From the NCBI RefSeq assembly GCF_042678185.1, contig NZ_JBHUDQ010000016.1: a DNA stretch of 64,000 nt; one strand, 5' to 3'. Numbering within the stretch: the first letter of the stretch is position 1; each line of letters opens with the position of its first letter. The notes beneath the pieces were generated by a model. That model was not told the DNA's origin, searched no databases, and saw only the letters and a list, made by a program, of their open reading frames with translations. Of the stretch, positions 22,461-29,986 are shown piece by piece. The DNA is from Ramlibacter ginsenosidimutans. Lineage in GTDB: Bacteria > Pseudomonadota > Gammaproteobacteria > Burkholderiales > Burkholderiaceae_C. The translations under genes and the position numbers were made by a program.

Positions 22461-25454
22461 TCACGAAGTTGCAGGCGGTGTGGATGCCGGAAGGCCTTCC
22501 AGCTTCAGCGTCGCCAGGGCGAAGGGGATGTAGACCAGCCCGAGCGGATTGGGCCGGTCGCCGCGCAGCAACGCGCGCCGCGCATCGCGCAGGGCCGTGC
22601 CGACGTCGGCGCCCGCGACCAGCCGTGCGATGAACGCCTCGGCCATCTTCGTCGCAAGGGGCTCGAAGACGGTGACCTCGGTGCCGATGACGCCCGACGC
22701 GTGCGCGGTCTCGACGAACCCGTTCACCAGGTCGATCGCCTGCTCGGGTTCGAGTGCGGTGGTCCGGCAGCCATTGATGAAGACGAGCGTGCGCGGGGCC
22801 GCCCATTCGATGCCGCTGGATCGCAGGGTCGCGCGGACGATCTGGTTGGGGTCTTCGTCGTCCCTGCCTATCAGCACATAGGGGATGGCTCCGTCCATGC
22901 CGCCGTGGCAGTAGAGATAAAGGAGCTGGAAGCCGCCCTGTTGCATGCGCGTGACCGTTTCCTGGTACGTCAGCGACTTCTCGAAGAAGTCCGCGCCGAC
23001 CAGCGTCTCGAGCTCCAGCAGGTGGCTGTCCCGCAGCGGGAATGTGCCCGCATAGGCGGATGCGAACAGCCGCACCTTGGCGGCACCAACGCCCCCTGCC
23101 GCCTCGACGTTGGCCGGGCCCACCGGCACGCCGATGGAATGACGGAAACCCCAGAATCCGGACGGACAGACGACGCGCAAGTTGCCGTGATTCGGGCAGC
23201 GGCCTTCGAGGCAATCGGGACGCTCCCAGAACGCACCGCACAGCTCGAAGGCATCGGGATTCTTCAAGGCCGGCTCGATGGGCCGGTCGTAGAGGATCGC
23301 GAGCGGCAGCACTTGCGCAGACGATTCCTTCATGCCCAGCTGCACGACGCCCGGGCATCGCATTGCCTGTTGCAGGGCACGCACGTCACCGTCGCGGGCG
23401 AAGCTCTTGGCGAGCGCGTCCCAAAGGTTGAAGCCGCACTTCGCGAGCCTCACCAGGTCCTCTTTCAGGTCTGGCCTGGGTGCGGCGGGCTCGTAGCGAT
23501 AGATGTCGCGCGCCTCCTGGTAAGCCTCCGTGCTGCCCCAGGACGCGAGGCGCAACTCCTGGCGCGCGGTTTCCAGCAGCGTCGTGATCCTGGAAGCTTC
23601 GACAGTCGCGCTCCCAACGATCTCCCCGTCCGCGCCGAAGAACCGGAATCCCGCCATGGCGCCGGGCGATTCGTTCGCGAAGATGCTCAGCGTGTGCTCG
23701 CCGAGCGCGAGCAACTGCCGCTCCTCGAGTGCGTTGCTCAACGCGTAGTCGACCTGCGCAGTGATTGCGGGACGATCCGGAGCGCCGCTCCGTTCCCCGA
23801 TGCAAGCCAGCACGTTGATGGCCTGCACGAGCAGGCCGCGATGGTACAAGTGGACGCGAAGCTGGGCGACGCCCGGCCGGTTCGGCGTGATGGTCCGGAA
23901 GAACAGGCGGCTGTCGAGGACGGGCGTCTCCGCGTTCGCCGGAACGTCGGCATGGCGCAGCACGACGCACGTTGGCCCCGCCAGCCGCAACGTGCCCGTA
24001 CGCGACTCCACCTGGAAGCCATCGGGGTTCGTGAACACCGCGATCTCGAGTTCGGCGTGGTCCACGATGCCGGGCGCGAGCGCCTGGCCGCCACCGATCG
24101 CACCAGGGATCAGTTCGCCGGCGGAGACCGTGCACCACAGCCACACGTCGGAGTCGCACGCCAGCGGCTCGACTTCGGAGAGTGCTGTTTCCGGCGTGAA
24201 GAATGCGGAGAAGCCCATGGCCACCTTTCGCTGCAGCGGTCCGGGCGTGGCATCCTGGTCCGACCACTGCAGCAACAAGTCACGAGCGGGGACGCCGGCG
24301 TGGGGGAGTTCCACTTCGACGTTGGGCTCGACGAGTTGCACGCCATGCAGTCGGCCGAGCGCGGCGACGACGAAGGCACGCTTGGCCTCCATCTGCTCGC
24401 GCCCGCGCGCTTGCCCGATCTGCAAGCGCACCGGCTTCTCGCTCGCCGCGGCACTGCGGGTGAAATCCAGGGCGCGGGTGCGACTGGCACGGTCCAGGTC
24501 CAGCGAACTTCCGTCCGGCAGTCGCAGCGACATGTCCTGCCCGCCCGATTTCTTGTAGTACAGGTCCACGAGATCGGGCGCGCGCGCAGGATCGACCGCC
24601 AGGTCGGCGTTGAACTCGAAAGGCGCCTGGTCGAAGTAGCGCGCGTCGGACTCGCCCGATTCGCCGCCGCTGATCCGCTGCCCGATTGCGGCGCTCGCAT
24701 CTTCGCGGAGCGCCGCGTACCGCGCGATGGCCTCGCGCTCGTCTTCTGCGATGGGATTGCCGGAGGTGTCGAGGCGCTTCAGCCGCGGCAGCCCGCGCAA
24801 GGTCGGCGCCACGGAGACCAGCGCGTTGTTCGAGACGTCGAGTTCCTCGAGCAGCAACAGGCCTTCCAGCCCTTCAATCGACGCGAGCCTGTTGCCGCCG
24901 AGGCTCAGCACGCGCAGCGAGCGCAGGCTATGCATCCCCTCCGGAATCCGGCTCAGTTGATTGTTGCTCGCATCCAGCGCTCTCAGGCGGCTCCGGCGGA
25001 CACGCGCCAGGGAGGGCAAGGCGGAGAGCCGGTTTCGCGCGAGGTCCAGCCGTTCCAGGTGCTGCAGCGCGAAGACCCCGGCCGGCAATTCCGACAGCCG
25101 GTTCGCGTACAGGGAAACTTCGACGAGCCGCGCGAGCGATGCGATGGAATCGGGCAAGCCCTCCAGCCGGTTCTCGGAAAGATCCAGGGACAGCAGTTCC
25201 TGCAGTTGCGCGACGCTCGCGGGCAGCGTCGCGATCCGGTTGTTGCCCAGGCCGATCCGCCGCAGCGCGCGCAACATGAACAGCTCGTCCGGCAGGGACG
25301 TGAGCCGGTTGCTCCCGAGCTCGATGGACCGCAGCCCGCCAAGGCCCTCTGGAAGCGGCGGCAGCGCTTTCAGGCCGAGCCCGCGGAGATCCAGGACCGC
25401 GGCCTTCGCCTCGATCGCTCTTGCAATGCGGGCTTCGGCTTCCTGGGTGCTCAT
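22461..25454 (-). CDS. Leucine-rich-repeat CHAT-domain protease (caspase-like), predicted gasdermin activator
   Basis: This 997-residue protein starts with 9-10 leucine-rich repeats (about residues 18-245; units such as LLSLDLSENRLEGLP). Next comes a beta-rich middle (about 260-600) and a Cys-rich segment (CLEGRCPNHG, then VCPSGFWGFRH, typical of CHAT proteins). It ends in a CHAT cysteine-protease domain with catalytic His in LYLYCHGGMD (near 850) and Cys in FINGCRTT (near 896). CHAT proteases are caspase/separase relatives. The LRR part would be the sensor and the CHAT part the executioner that trims the adjacent gasdermin. The start overlaps the ankyrin gene by 4 bases (ATGA). Both catalytic residues are present, so it should be active. 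Confidence 0.9.
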   Translation of the reverse strand: MSTQEAEARIARAIEAKAAVLDLRGLGLKALPPLPEGLGGLRSIELGSNRLTSLPDELFMLRALRRIGLGNNRIATLPASVAQLQELLSLDLSENRLEGLPDSIASLARLVEVSLYANRLSELPAGVFALQHLERLDLARNRLSALPSLARVRRSRLRALDASNNQLSRIPEGMHSLRSLRVLSLGGNRLASIEGLEGLLLLEELDVSNNALVSVAPTLRGLPRLKRLDTSGNPIAEDEREAIARYAALREDASAAIGQRISGGESGESDARYFDQAPFEFNADLAVDPARAPDLVDLYYKKSGGQDMSLRLPDGSSLDLDRASRTRALDFTRSAAASEKPVRLQIGQARGREQMEAKRAFVVAALGRLHGVQLVEPNVEVELPHAGVPARDLLLQWSDQDATPGPLQRKVAMGFSAFFTPETALSEVEPLACDSDVWLWCTVSAGELIPGAIGGGQALAPGIVDHAELEIAVFTNPDGFQVESRTGTLRLAGPTCVVLRHADVPANAETPVLDSRLFFRTITPNRPGVAQLRVHLYHRGLLVQAINVLACIGERSGAPDRPAITAQVDYALSNALEERQLLALGEHTLSIFANESPGAMAGFRFFGADGEIVGSATVEASRITTLLETARQELRLASWGSTEAYQEARDIYRYEPAAPRPDLKEDLVRLAKCGFNLWDALAKSFARDGDVRALQQAMRCPGVVQLGMKESSAQVLPLAILYDRPIEPALKNPDAFELCGAFWERPDCLEGRCPNHGNLRVVCPSGFWGFRHSIGVPVGPANVEAAGGVGAAKVRLFASAYAGTFPLRDSHLLELETLVGADFFEKSLTYQETVTRMQQGGFQLLYLYCHGGMDGAIPYVLIGRDDEDPNQIVRATLRSSGIEWAAPRTLVFINGCRTTALEPEQAIDLVNGFVETAHASGVIGTEVTVFEPLATKMAEAFIARLVAGADVGTALRDARRALLRGDRPNPLGLVYIPFALATLKLEGLPASTPPATS

Positions 25455-28054
25455 GGGCGTGCCCCTCGCGCTTTCAGTCGCTTGATCGCCTCTGCTGCAC
25501 GATCCGGCGACGGCGCGTAGCCGACTGCGAAATGCAAAGGAGTGTTCCCCCGGCCATCCCTGGCGTTGACGTCGGCCCCGGCTTCGACGAGCGCCGCCAC
25601 CATGTCGTGGTGGCCCTGGGCCGCTGCGTCCATGAGAGGTGTTTGTCCGTCGCGCGATCTCGGATCGGGTGAGGCTCCCAGCTTCAGCAGCGTGCGTGCC
25701 AGGCTGGAAGTGAAAGCGCGCGCAGCGAGATGCAGCGGAGCTTGCCCGTCGTGGTTCTGGCCATTGACGTCGGCACCGGCTTCGACCAGGGCGCGAACCA
25801 CTTCTTCGCTTCGTGCGCTGCGCGACGGGTCGCGCGACAGCTGCACCGAAGGATCCAGCGCAAAGAGCAGGGGCGTGTTGCCGTCGGCGTCGCGGGCGTC
25901 GACATTTGCGCCTCGGGACAGCAACACCCGGACGCCGTCGACGTTTCCGGCATGCGCGGCAACCATGACAGCCGTCGCTCCATTCCCGCTTTCCTCATCG
26001 GCGTCGCAGCCGGCGTCCAGCAGGGCAACGAGGCAGTCGCTTGCAGGTTCGCCGGAGCGCCACGCAGCGTGATGCAGGGCCGTCGAACCCAGGTCGTCGG
26101 AGCGCTCCGGATCCGCGCCCACCTGGATCAACGTGCGGACGACTTCCGCGCACGCGGCTTCGGCTGCAGCGATCAAGGGCGTTCGGCCGGCGTGGTCGGT
26201 GGCATCCGGGTCGGCTCCGGAAGCGACGAGCCGTCGCACCACATTGCCGCTCCTGGCCGACATCAGCGGCGTGGCCCCCGCCGCGTCGCGTGCATCGGCA
26301 TTCGCACCAGCTTGCAGCAATGCGTCTACTGCGTCTGCGTCGTCCAGCGCGGCAGCCAGCGCCAGCGCCGTCTGCCCCTGCGCGTTGCGCCTATCGTGAT
26401 CGGCGCCCGCCTCAAGGACGAGCCCGGCCAGACCGTGCCAGCTGCTGCCGGCGCAAGCGTGCAACGCAGTATTGCCGTCGGAGTCGGCACGGTTCCCGTC
26501 TGCCCCCAGGGAGAGCAGCACCGGAACTGCGGCGCTCTCTTGCCGCACGGCATCGAGGAGGAGGGTGGTTCCCGTTTCGTCCAGTGCAGCGTCGAGATCG
26601 ACCCCTTGGTCATGCAGCCAGCGCAATGTCGTCAAGGTGTTCGCGGCCGTGGGCCCCAGATACCTCTTGTCCGCAGGCCCGGGCGGGCCGGCCACTGCCA
26701 TGCTCGAGCCCAAGCCGCCCAGGGAATCTTCCGGCCGGACGCCGCGATCGAGCAGCGGCTTGATGAGGGGCGGATAGGCGCAGCGCACGGCGACGCCCAT
26801 CAGCGCGTGGGCTTGTTCTTCCAGGAGGGTTGCCGGAGGCGCTTGGGACCGGAGGGCCTCGCAGGCTTGCAGGTCGTGCAGTGCCTCTGGTGCCGCGGCA
26901 TAGACGCGCATGCCTGGCTCCTGCAACCCCAGGGCGACTGGAATCCACGCTCCGTCCGGTCCGATCTTCGCCGCGCCAGTGAGCTCCTCGAGCCAAGCGC
27001 TGGCGACGGTTGAGACGCCGGCAAGCCGGCGCTCGATGTCGTGCGGCTGGTGCGGCCACACGATGGAGTCCGCCTTGATCTTTCGCACGAAGCCGAAATG
27101 GAACACACCGCGCGGCGAGAAGGCGACCGCGGTCTCGGCAGTACCGACACCGAGAAGCTCCAGGAGCAGCGCCGCCCACAGCACCGCCGTGCGTAATTCG
27201 ATCGGCGCGCCCGTCCTCGTGAGCGACCAGTGCATGTAGCTCCCGTGCCGGGCTTGCACGACGGTGACGAACAGGCTGATGTTCCGGCTCAGCCGCACGT
27301 CGCGCTGCTTCGTTCCCGAGAGCGCGTTTCGGATGGCATCCGGGACGACATTCGCCAGTGAAGCCAGGTCGTTCGCGCAGAGGGCGGCACCCTGGTCTTC
27401 GGACTCCGCGACACCCCGGGCGGCGAGCGTGATCTCGACGAGGTGGTGCCCCATTTCATGGAGCACGGCATGGCCGAATCCGCCGGCCGTGATCCCCAGG
27501 ATCAGGTCGCGGCCGATCTCGAACTTCGTATTGGCGTTCGTCCCCGCAACCACCTTGCATTCCGAGTGGATGCCATCCAGGGCCCGCATCCAGCCTCCTT
27601 GCACGTGGGCAGGGGAGAGAACAGTCGACATCTTCATCGATGCAGCGAGGGCGTTCACGCAGTACGCCTTCAACGCTTCGTGTTCCAGCACGTCGCCGCG
27701 CCGTACGAGCCGCTGGAAGTGCGCGTATTCGACCTCGTCGGGAAGAGGGGTCGCGATGTCCGCAGCCTTGTTCGCCTGGAACATCAACTCGCGCGGCAGC
27801 AGCGCAAGAAGATAGACGCGCAGGAGCGCCGGGATGCCTTGTTGCTGGAGAACGCCGTCCAGGGACACGAGGCCCTCGATCGCCGGCACCGCACCAGGAT
27901 GACCGAGTTTCCGTGCCAGCAGCGCAGCGAGCGTACGTGCGGCAGGGACATCGCCGTCGTGCGTCAGCTGCCGCAGGATGGCCAGCGCCGCACGTGCGGA
28001 CGACACGGTTGGTGCCTGGCCGAGCATGTCGCCGAGGGCGGACGCATGGTTCAT
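25451..28054 (-). CDS. HExxH metallopeptidase-like protein with C-terminal ankyrin repeats
   Basis: This 867-residue protein is first in the gasdermin operon. The N-terminal half is helical and contains a zincin motif, HEMGHH (His199, Glu200, His203). It is followed by ESEDQGAALCANDLASL, a spacing like that of DUF4344-type metallopeptidases, where the acidic run supplies the third ligand. The C-terminal half (about 470-860) is a row of roughly eleven ankyrin repeats (GADVNARD, GNTPLHFA and similar). No signal peptide or membrane segment is seen. It could be a second protease, a sensor, or a target-binding regulator of the CHAT protein, to which it is coupled by a 4-base overlap. Domain calls are firm; the role is inference. 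Confidence 0.8.
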   Translation of the reverse strand: MNHASALGDMLGQAPTVSSARAALAILRQLTHDGDVPAARTLAALLARKLGHPGAVPAIEGLVSLDGVLQQQGIPALLRVYLLALLPRELMFQANKAADIATPLPDEVEYAHFQRLVRRGDVLEHEALKAYCVNALAASMKMSTVLSPAHVQGGWMRALDGIHSECKVVAGTNANTKFEIGRDLILGITAGGFGHAVLHEMGHHLVEITLAARGVAESEDQGAALCANDLASLANVVPDAIRNALSGTKQRDVRLSRNISLFVTVVQARHGSYMHWSLTRTGAPIELRTAVLWAALLLELLGVGTAETAVAFSPRGVFHFGFVRKIKADSIVWPHQPHDIERRLAGVSTVASAWLEELTGAAKIGPDGAWIPVALGLQEPGMRVYAAAPEALHDLQACEALRSQAPPATLLEEQAHALMGVAVRCAYPPLIKPLLDRGVRPEDSLGGLGSSMAVAGPPGPADKRYLGPTAANTLTTLRWLHDQGVDLDAALDETGTTLLLDAVRQESAAVPVLLSLGADGNRADSDGNTALHACAGSSWHGLAGLVLEAGADHDRRNAQGQTALALAAALDDADAVDALLQAGANADARDAAGATPLMSARSGNVVRRLVASGADPDATDHAGRTPLIAAAEAACAEVVRTLIQVGADPERSDDLGSTALHHAAWRSGEPASDCLVALLDAGCDADEESGNGATAVMVAAHAGNVDGVRVLLSRGANVDARDADGNTPLLFALDPSVQLSRDPSRSARSEEVVRALVEAGADVNGQNHDGQAPLHLAARAFTSSLARTLLKLGASPDPRSRDGQTPLMDAAAQGHHDMVAALVEAGADVNARDGRGNTPLHFAVGYAPSPDRAAEAIKRLKARGARP

Positions 28055-28175
28055 CGCCGCGCACTCGAGGCAGGGTCAGGCGACGGGCTTGTCGTGCCGC
28101 GATTGCTGCGAGTGGGCATCGATCCCCCTGCACTGACCGAACGGGGGGCCATTCTCGGGGGTGCATCCGTGCTTT

Positions 28176-28205
28176 GCAATAAGTCAGTGCCTTCATGGCT
28201 GACAA
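28176..28205 (-). promoter_or_regulatory. Candidate promoter of the gasdermin operon
   Basis: Read on the minus strand, TTGTCA (28200-28205) lies 17 bases before TTATTG (28177-28182). The first box is close to the -35 consensus; the second is a poor -10. It is about 120 bases upstream of the first gene. This is a weak prediction. Confidence 0.3.
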
Positions 28206-28363
28206 CCGACGCTGTCCTCCCCTGTTCGTGGGAGGGCCTGTCACTCCTGCCGGGCCCTCCCTGCCCGCGATGCACAGCACACTGCTGCCTTCGCGTTCAG
28301 CCGAGCAAGGGAGGGATGCCGGCCCAGGTCAGCCGCACGCATTCCCCCACCGGCCGCAGGCAC

Positions 28364-28377
28364 CTGACCCACGTCAA
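28364..28377 (+). promoter_or_regulatory. FNR-like box upstream of DedA-rhodanese
   Basis: CTGACCCACGTCAA differs from the TTGAN6TCAA pattern by one base. Its centre is about 65 bases before the DedA start, close to the spacing of the perfect boxes further right. The matching -10 is poor, so this is among the weaker sites. Confidence 0.45.
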
Positions 28378-28435
28378 CTGCGCGCCTCCATCTCCACGCG
28401 CATCATGCGTGTCGCCGACCAGCCTCGGCGACATC

Positions 28436-29428
28436 ATGTCCATCGACACCCTTCTTCAGCTGTTCCCCGCCCATGGCGTGCTGGCGATCTTCCTGATCGT
28501 CTTCGCCAAGCGCATGGGCGTGCCGATCCCCGTGATCCCTTTTCTCCTGCTCGCCGGCGCGCGCGGTGCGCAGGACGCGCCCTATGTGTTCGCGGTGCTC
28601 GCGGCGGCGACGCTCGCGACCACGCTGGCCGACGGCGTCTGGTTCGCCGCGGGCCGCCGCTTCGGCATCGACGTCCTGGCGCTGCTGTGCCGCATCTCGC
28701 TGTCGGCGGACACGTGCATCCGCAAGAGCCGCCTCACGTTCCTTCGGTACGGCACGGTGGCGGTGCTGTTCGCCCGCTTCGTGCCGGGCGTGGGCGGACT
28801 GGCGCCGCCGCTCGCGGGGGCGCTCGGCATGCGGGTCGGCAGCTTCGCGGGCCTCAATCTCGTCGGCTCGCTCCTGTGGGTGGGCGCGAGCCTCGCTGCC
28901 GGCTTGCTGCTGCAAGACCAGGTTGCGGCGATCACCGGCGCGCTGCGCGATCTCGGGAGCCAGGCCGTTCCCCTGCTGCTCATCCTCGCCGCTACCTACG
29001 TCGGCTGGCTCGGAATGCGCCGCTTCCTCGTCACCTTCGCCGCGCTGCGCGCGCCGCGCATGAAGGTGGAGGAGCTCGCCGAGCGGATGGCGCGCGGGGA
29101 ACCCGTGGTCGTGGTCGACGTGCGAGGGTCGGCGCTCGCGAAGGCGCGCATCCCGGGCGCGCGCCACAGCGAATCCGACCGCGAGTTGCTCGAGGCGCTG
29201 GACGACCTGCCGGACAACGCCCACCTGGTCGCGTATTGCGACTGCCCGAACGACGTGTCGGCCGCGCGCATGGCAGCCCGGCTGCGCAAGCGCGGCCTGG
29301 CGGCGCAGGTGCTCACGGGCGGCTTCTCCGCGTGGGTCGCGGCGGGCTTGCCGGTGCAGTCGCAAGAGCCGGCGGCATCGCCGGCGGCGGCACCCGGCGC
29401 GCAGTCTCCTTCCGCTGCGCCGGCGTAA
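28436..29428 (+). CDS. DedA-family membrane protein fused to a rhodanese domain
   Basis: The 330-residue product has a DedA/SNARE-associated membrane part (about 1-205) with LLLAGARGA and the conserved FARFVPGVGGLAPPLAGALGM, four to five hydrophobic helices, and then a rhodanese domain (about 215-310) beginning VEELAERMARG and VVVDVRG. The rhodanese active-site Cys is in VAYCDCPNDVSA, and the tail is Pro/Ala-rich. DedA proteins move lipids or support envelope homeostasis; rhodaneses handle sulfane sulfur. The ATG at 28436 begins MSIDTLLQLFPAHG; longer in-frame sequence upstream is antisense to the ankyrin gene. A possible FNR box precedes it. Confidence 0.88.
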   Translation: MSIDTLLQLFPAHGVLAIFLIVFAKRMGVPIPVIPFLLLAGARGAQDAPYVFAVLAAATLATTLADGVWFAAGRRFGIDVLALLCRISLSADTCIRKSRLTFLRYGTVAVLFARFVPGVGGLAPPLAGALGMRVGSFAGLNLVGSLLWVGASLAAGLLLQDQVAAITGALRDLGSQAVPLLLILAATYVGWLGMRRFLVTFAALRAPRMKVEELAERMARGEPVVVVDVRGSALAKARIPGARHSESDRELLEALDDLPDNAHLVAYCDCPNDVSAARMAARLRKRGLAAQVLTGGFSAWVAAGLPVQSQEPAASPAAAPGAQSPSAAPA

Positions 29429-29493
29429 GCGCACCTGTTCGGCGCGCGATGCCGGCGCCTGCGAAGATCGAACCGGATCCTCGCCGTCGCACG

Positions 29494-29904
29494 CTAAGGC
29501 TTGGCGTACCCGCTCACCTTCTGCGCGAGCTGCGCGGCAAACCTCTGCAGGTCGATCAGCGCGCGTTCGTGCGTGCCCGCGCCGATCTCCTCGTCGCCAT
29601 CGGTCGCGCGGACCGTGAACGTGATCCGCCGGCCCTCGACGCCCGTCACCTCCGCGTGCGCCGTGATCCGTCGGCCGACCGGCGTGGCCGCGAGGTGGCG
29701 CACGTCCACGTGGCTGCCCACGGCGGTTTCTCCGGGCGCGAGGTAGGGCTTGAGCGCGGCGAGTGCTGCGTTTTCCATGGCCATGATCATCACGGGCGTG
29801 GAGAGCACCGGCGGCAGCATCGGGTCCTTGAACTGGCTGGCGAGGTGTTCGGGCGCGACGAGCAACGAGTAGGAGCCCTGGGCTCCGATGGGGACGGGAC
29901 GCAT
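29494..29904 (-). CDS. Hot-dog-fold acyl-CoA thioesterase (FlK-like)
   Basis: The 136-residue product resembles the fluoroacetyl-CoA thioesterase family: MRPVPIGAQGSYSLLV, then TPVMIMAMENAALAALKPYL, GSHVDVRHLAATPVG and a final GAGTHERALIDLQRF. The conserved Glu, His and Thr of that family are present. It would hydrolyse short acyl-CoAs. The ATG at 29904 has an AGGAGGG five bases upstream; longer in-frame openings lack this. It lies 82 bases downstream of the acyl-CoA ligase gene on the same strand, so the two probably act on the same acyl-CoA pool. Confidence 0.85.
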   Translation of the reverse strand: MRPVPIGAQGSYSLLVAPEHLASQFKDPMLPPVLSTPVMIMAMENAALAALKPYLAPGETAVGSHVDVRHLAATPVGRRITAHAEVTGVEGRRITFTVRATDGDEEIGAGTHERALIDLQRFAAQLAQKVSGYAKP

Positions 29905-29986
29905 GCTGCCCTCCTGCAGTGGTGCGGCCATTCTGGTCCAGATCGGCTGCGGCGTGCGGGTGGCGCCGCGCCGCACGGCGCGACGG

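Larger units (their letters stand above)
28055..28435 (-). other. Intergenic control region between the gasdermin operon and the DedA gene
   Basis: These 381 bases separate divergent genes. They hold a candidate minus-strand promoter, a 9-bp inverted repeat GGGAGGGCC/GGCCCTCCC (28230-28238 and 28253-28261), and an FNR-like palindrome for the rightward gene. Open frames crossing the area continue from shadow frames and look spurious. Confidence 0.5.

Noticed and set aside
22425..25520. 1031-aa plus-strand frame opposite the LRR-CHAT gene
   Set aside because: Antisense shadow with no domain; the minus-strand protein has clear LRR and CHAT motifs.
27443..28435. Long N-terminal extension of the DedA-rhodanese frame
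   Set aside because: It runs antisense through the ankyrin gene and has no family similarity; the ATG at 28436 gives a normal DedA N-terminus.
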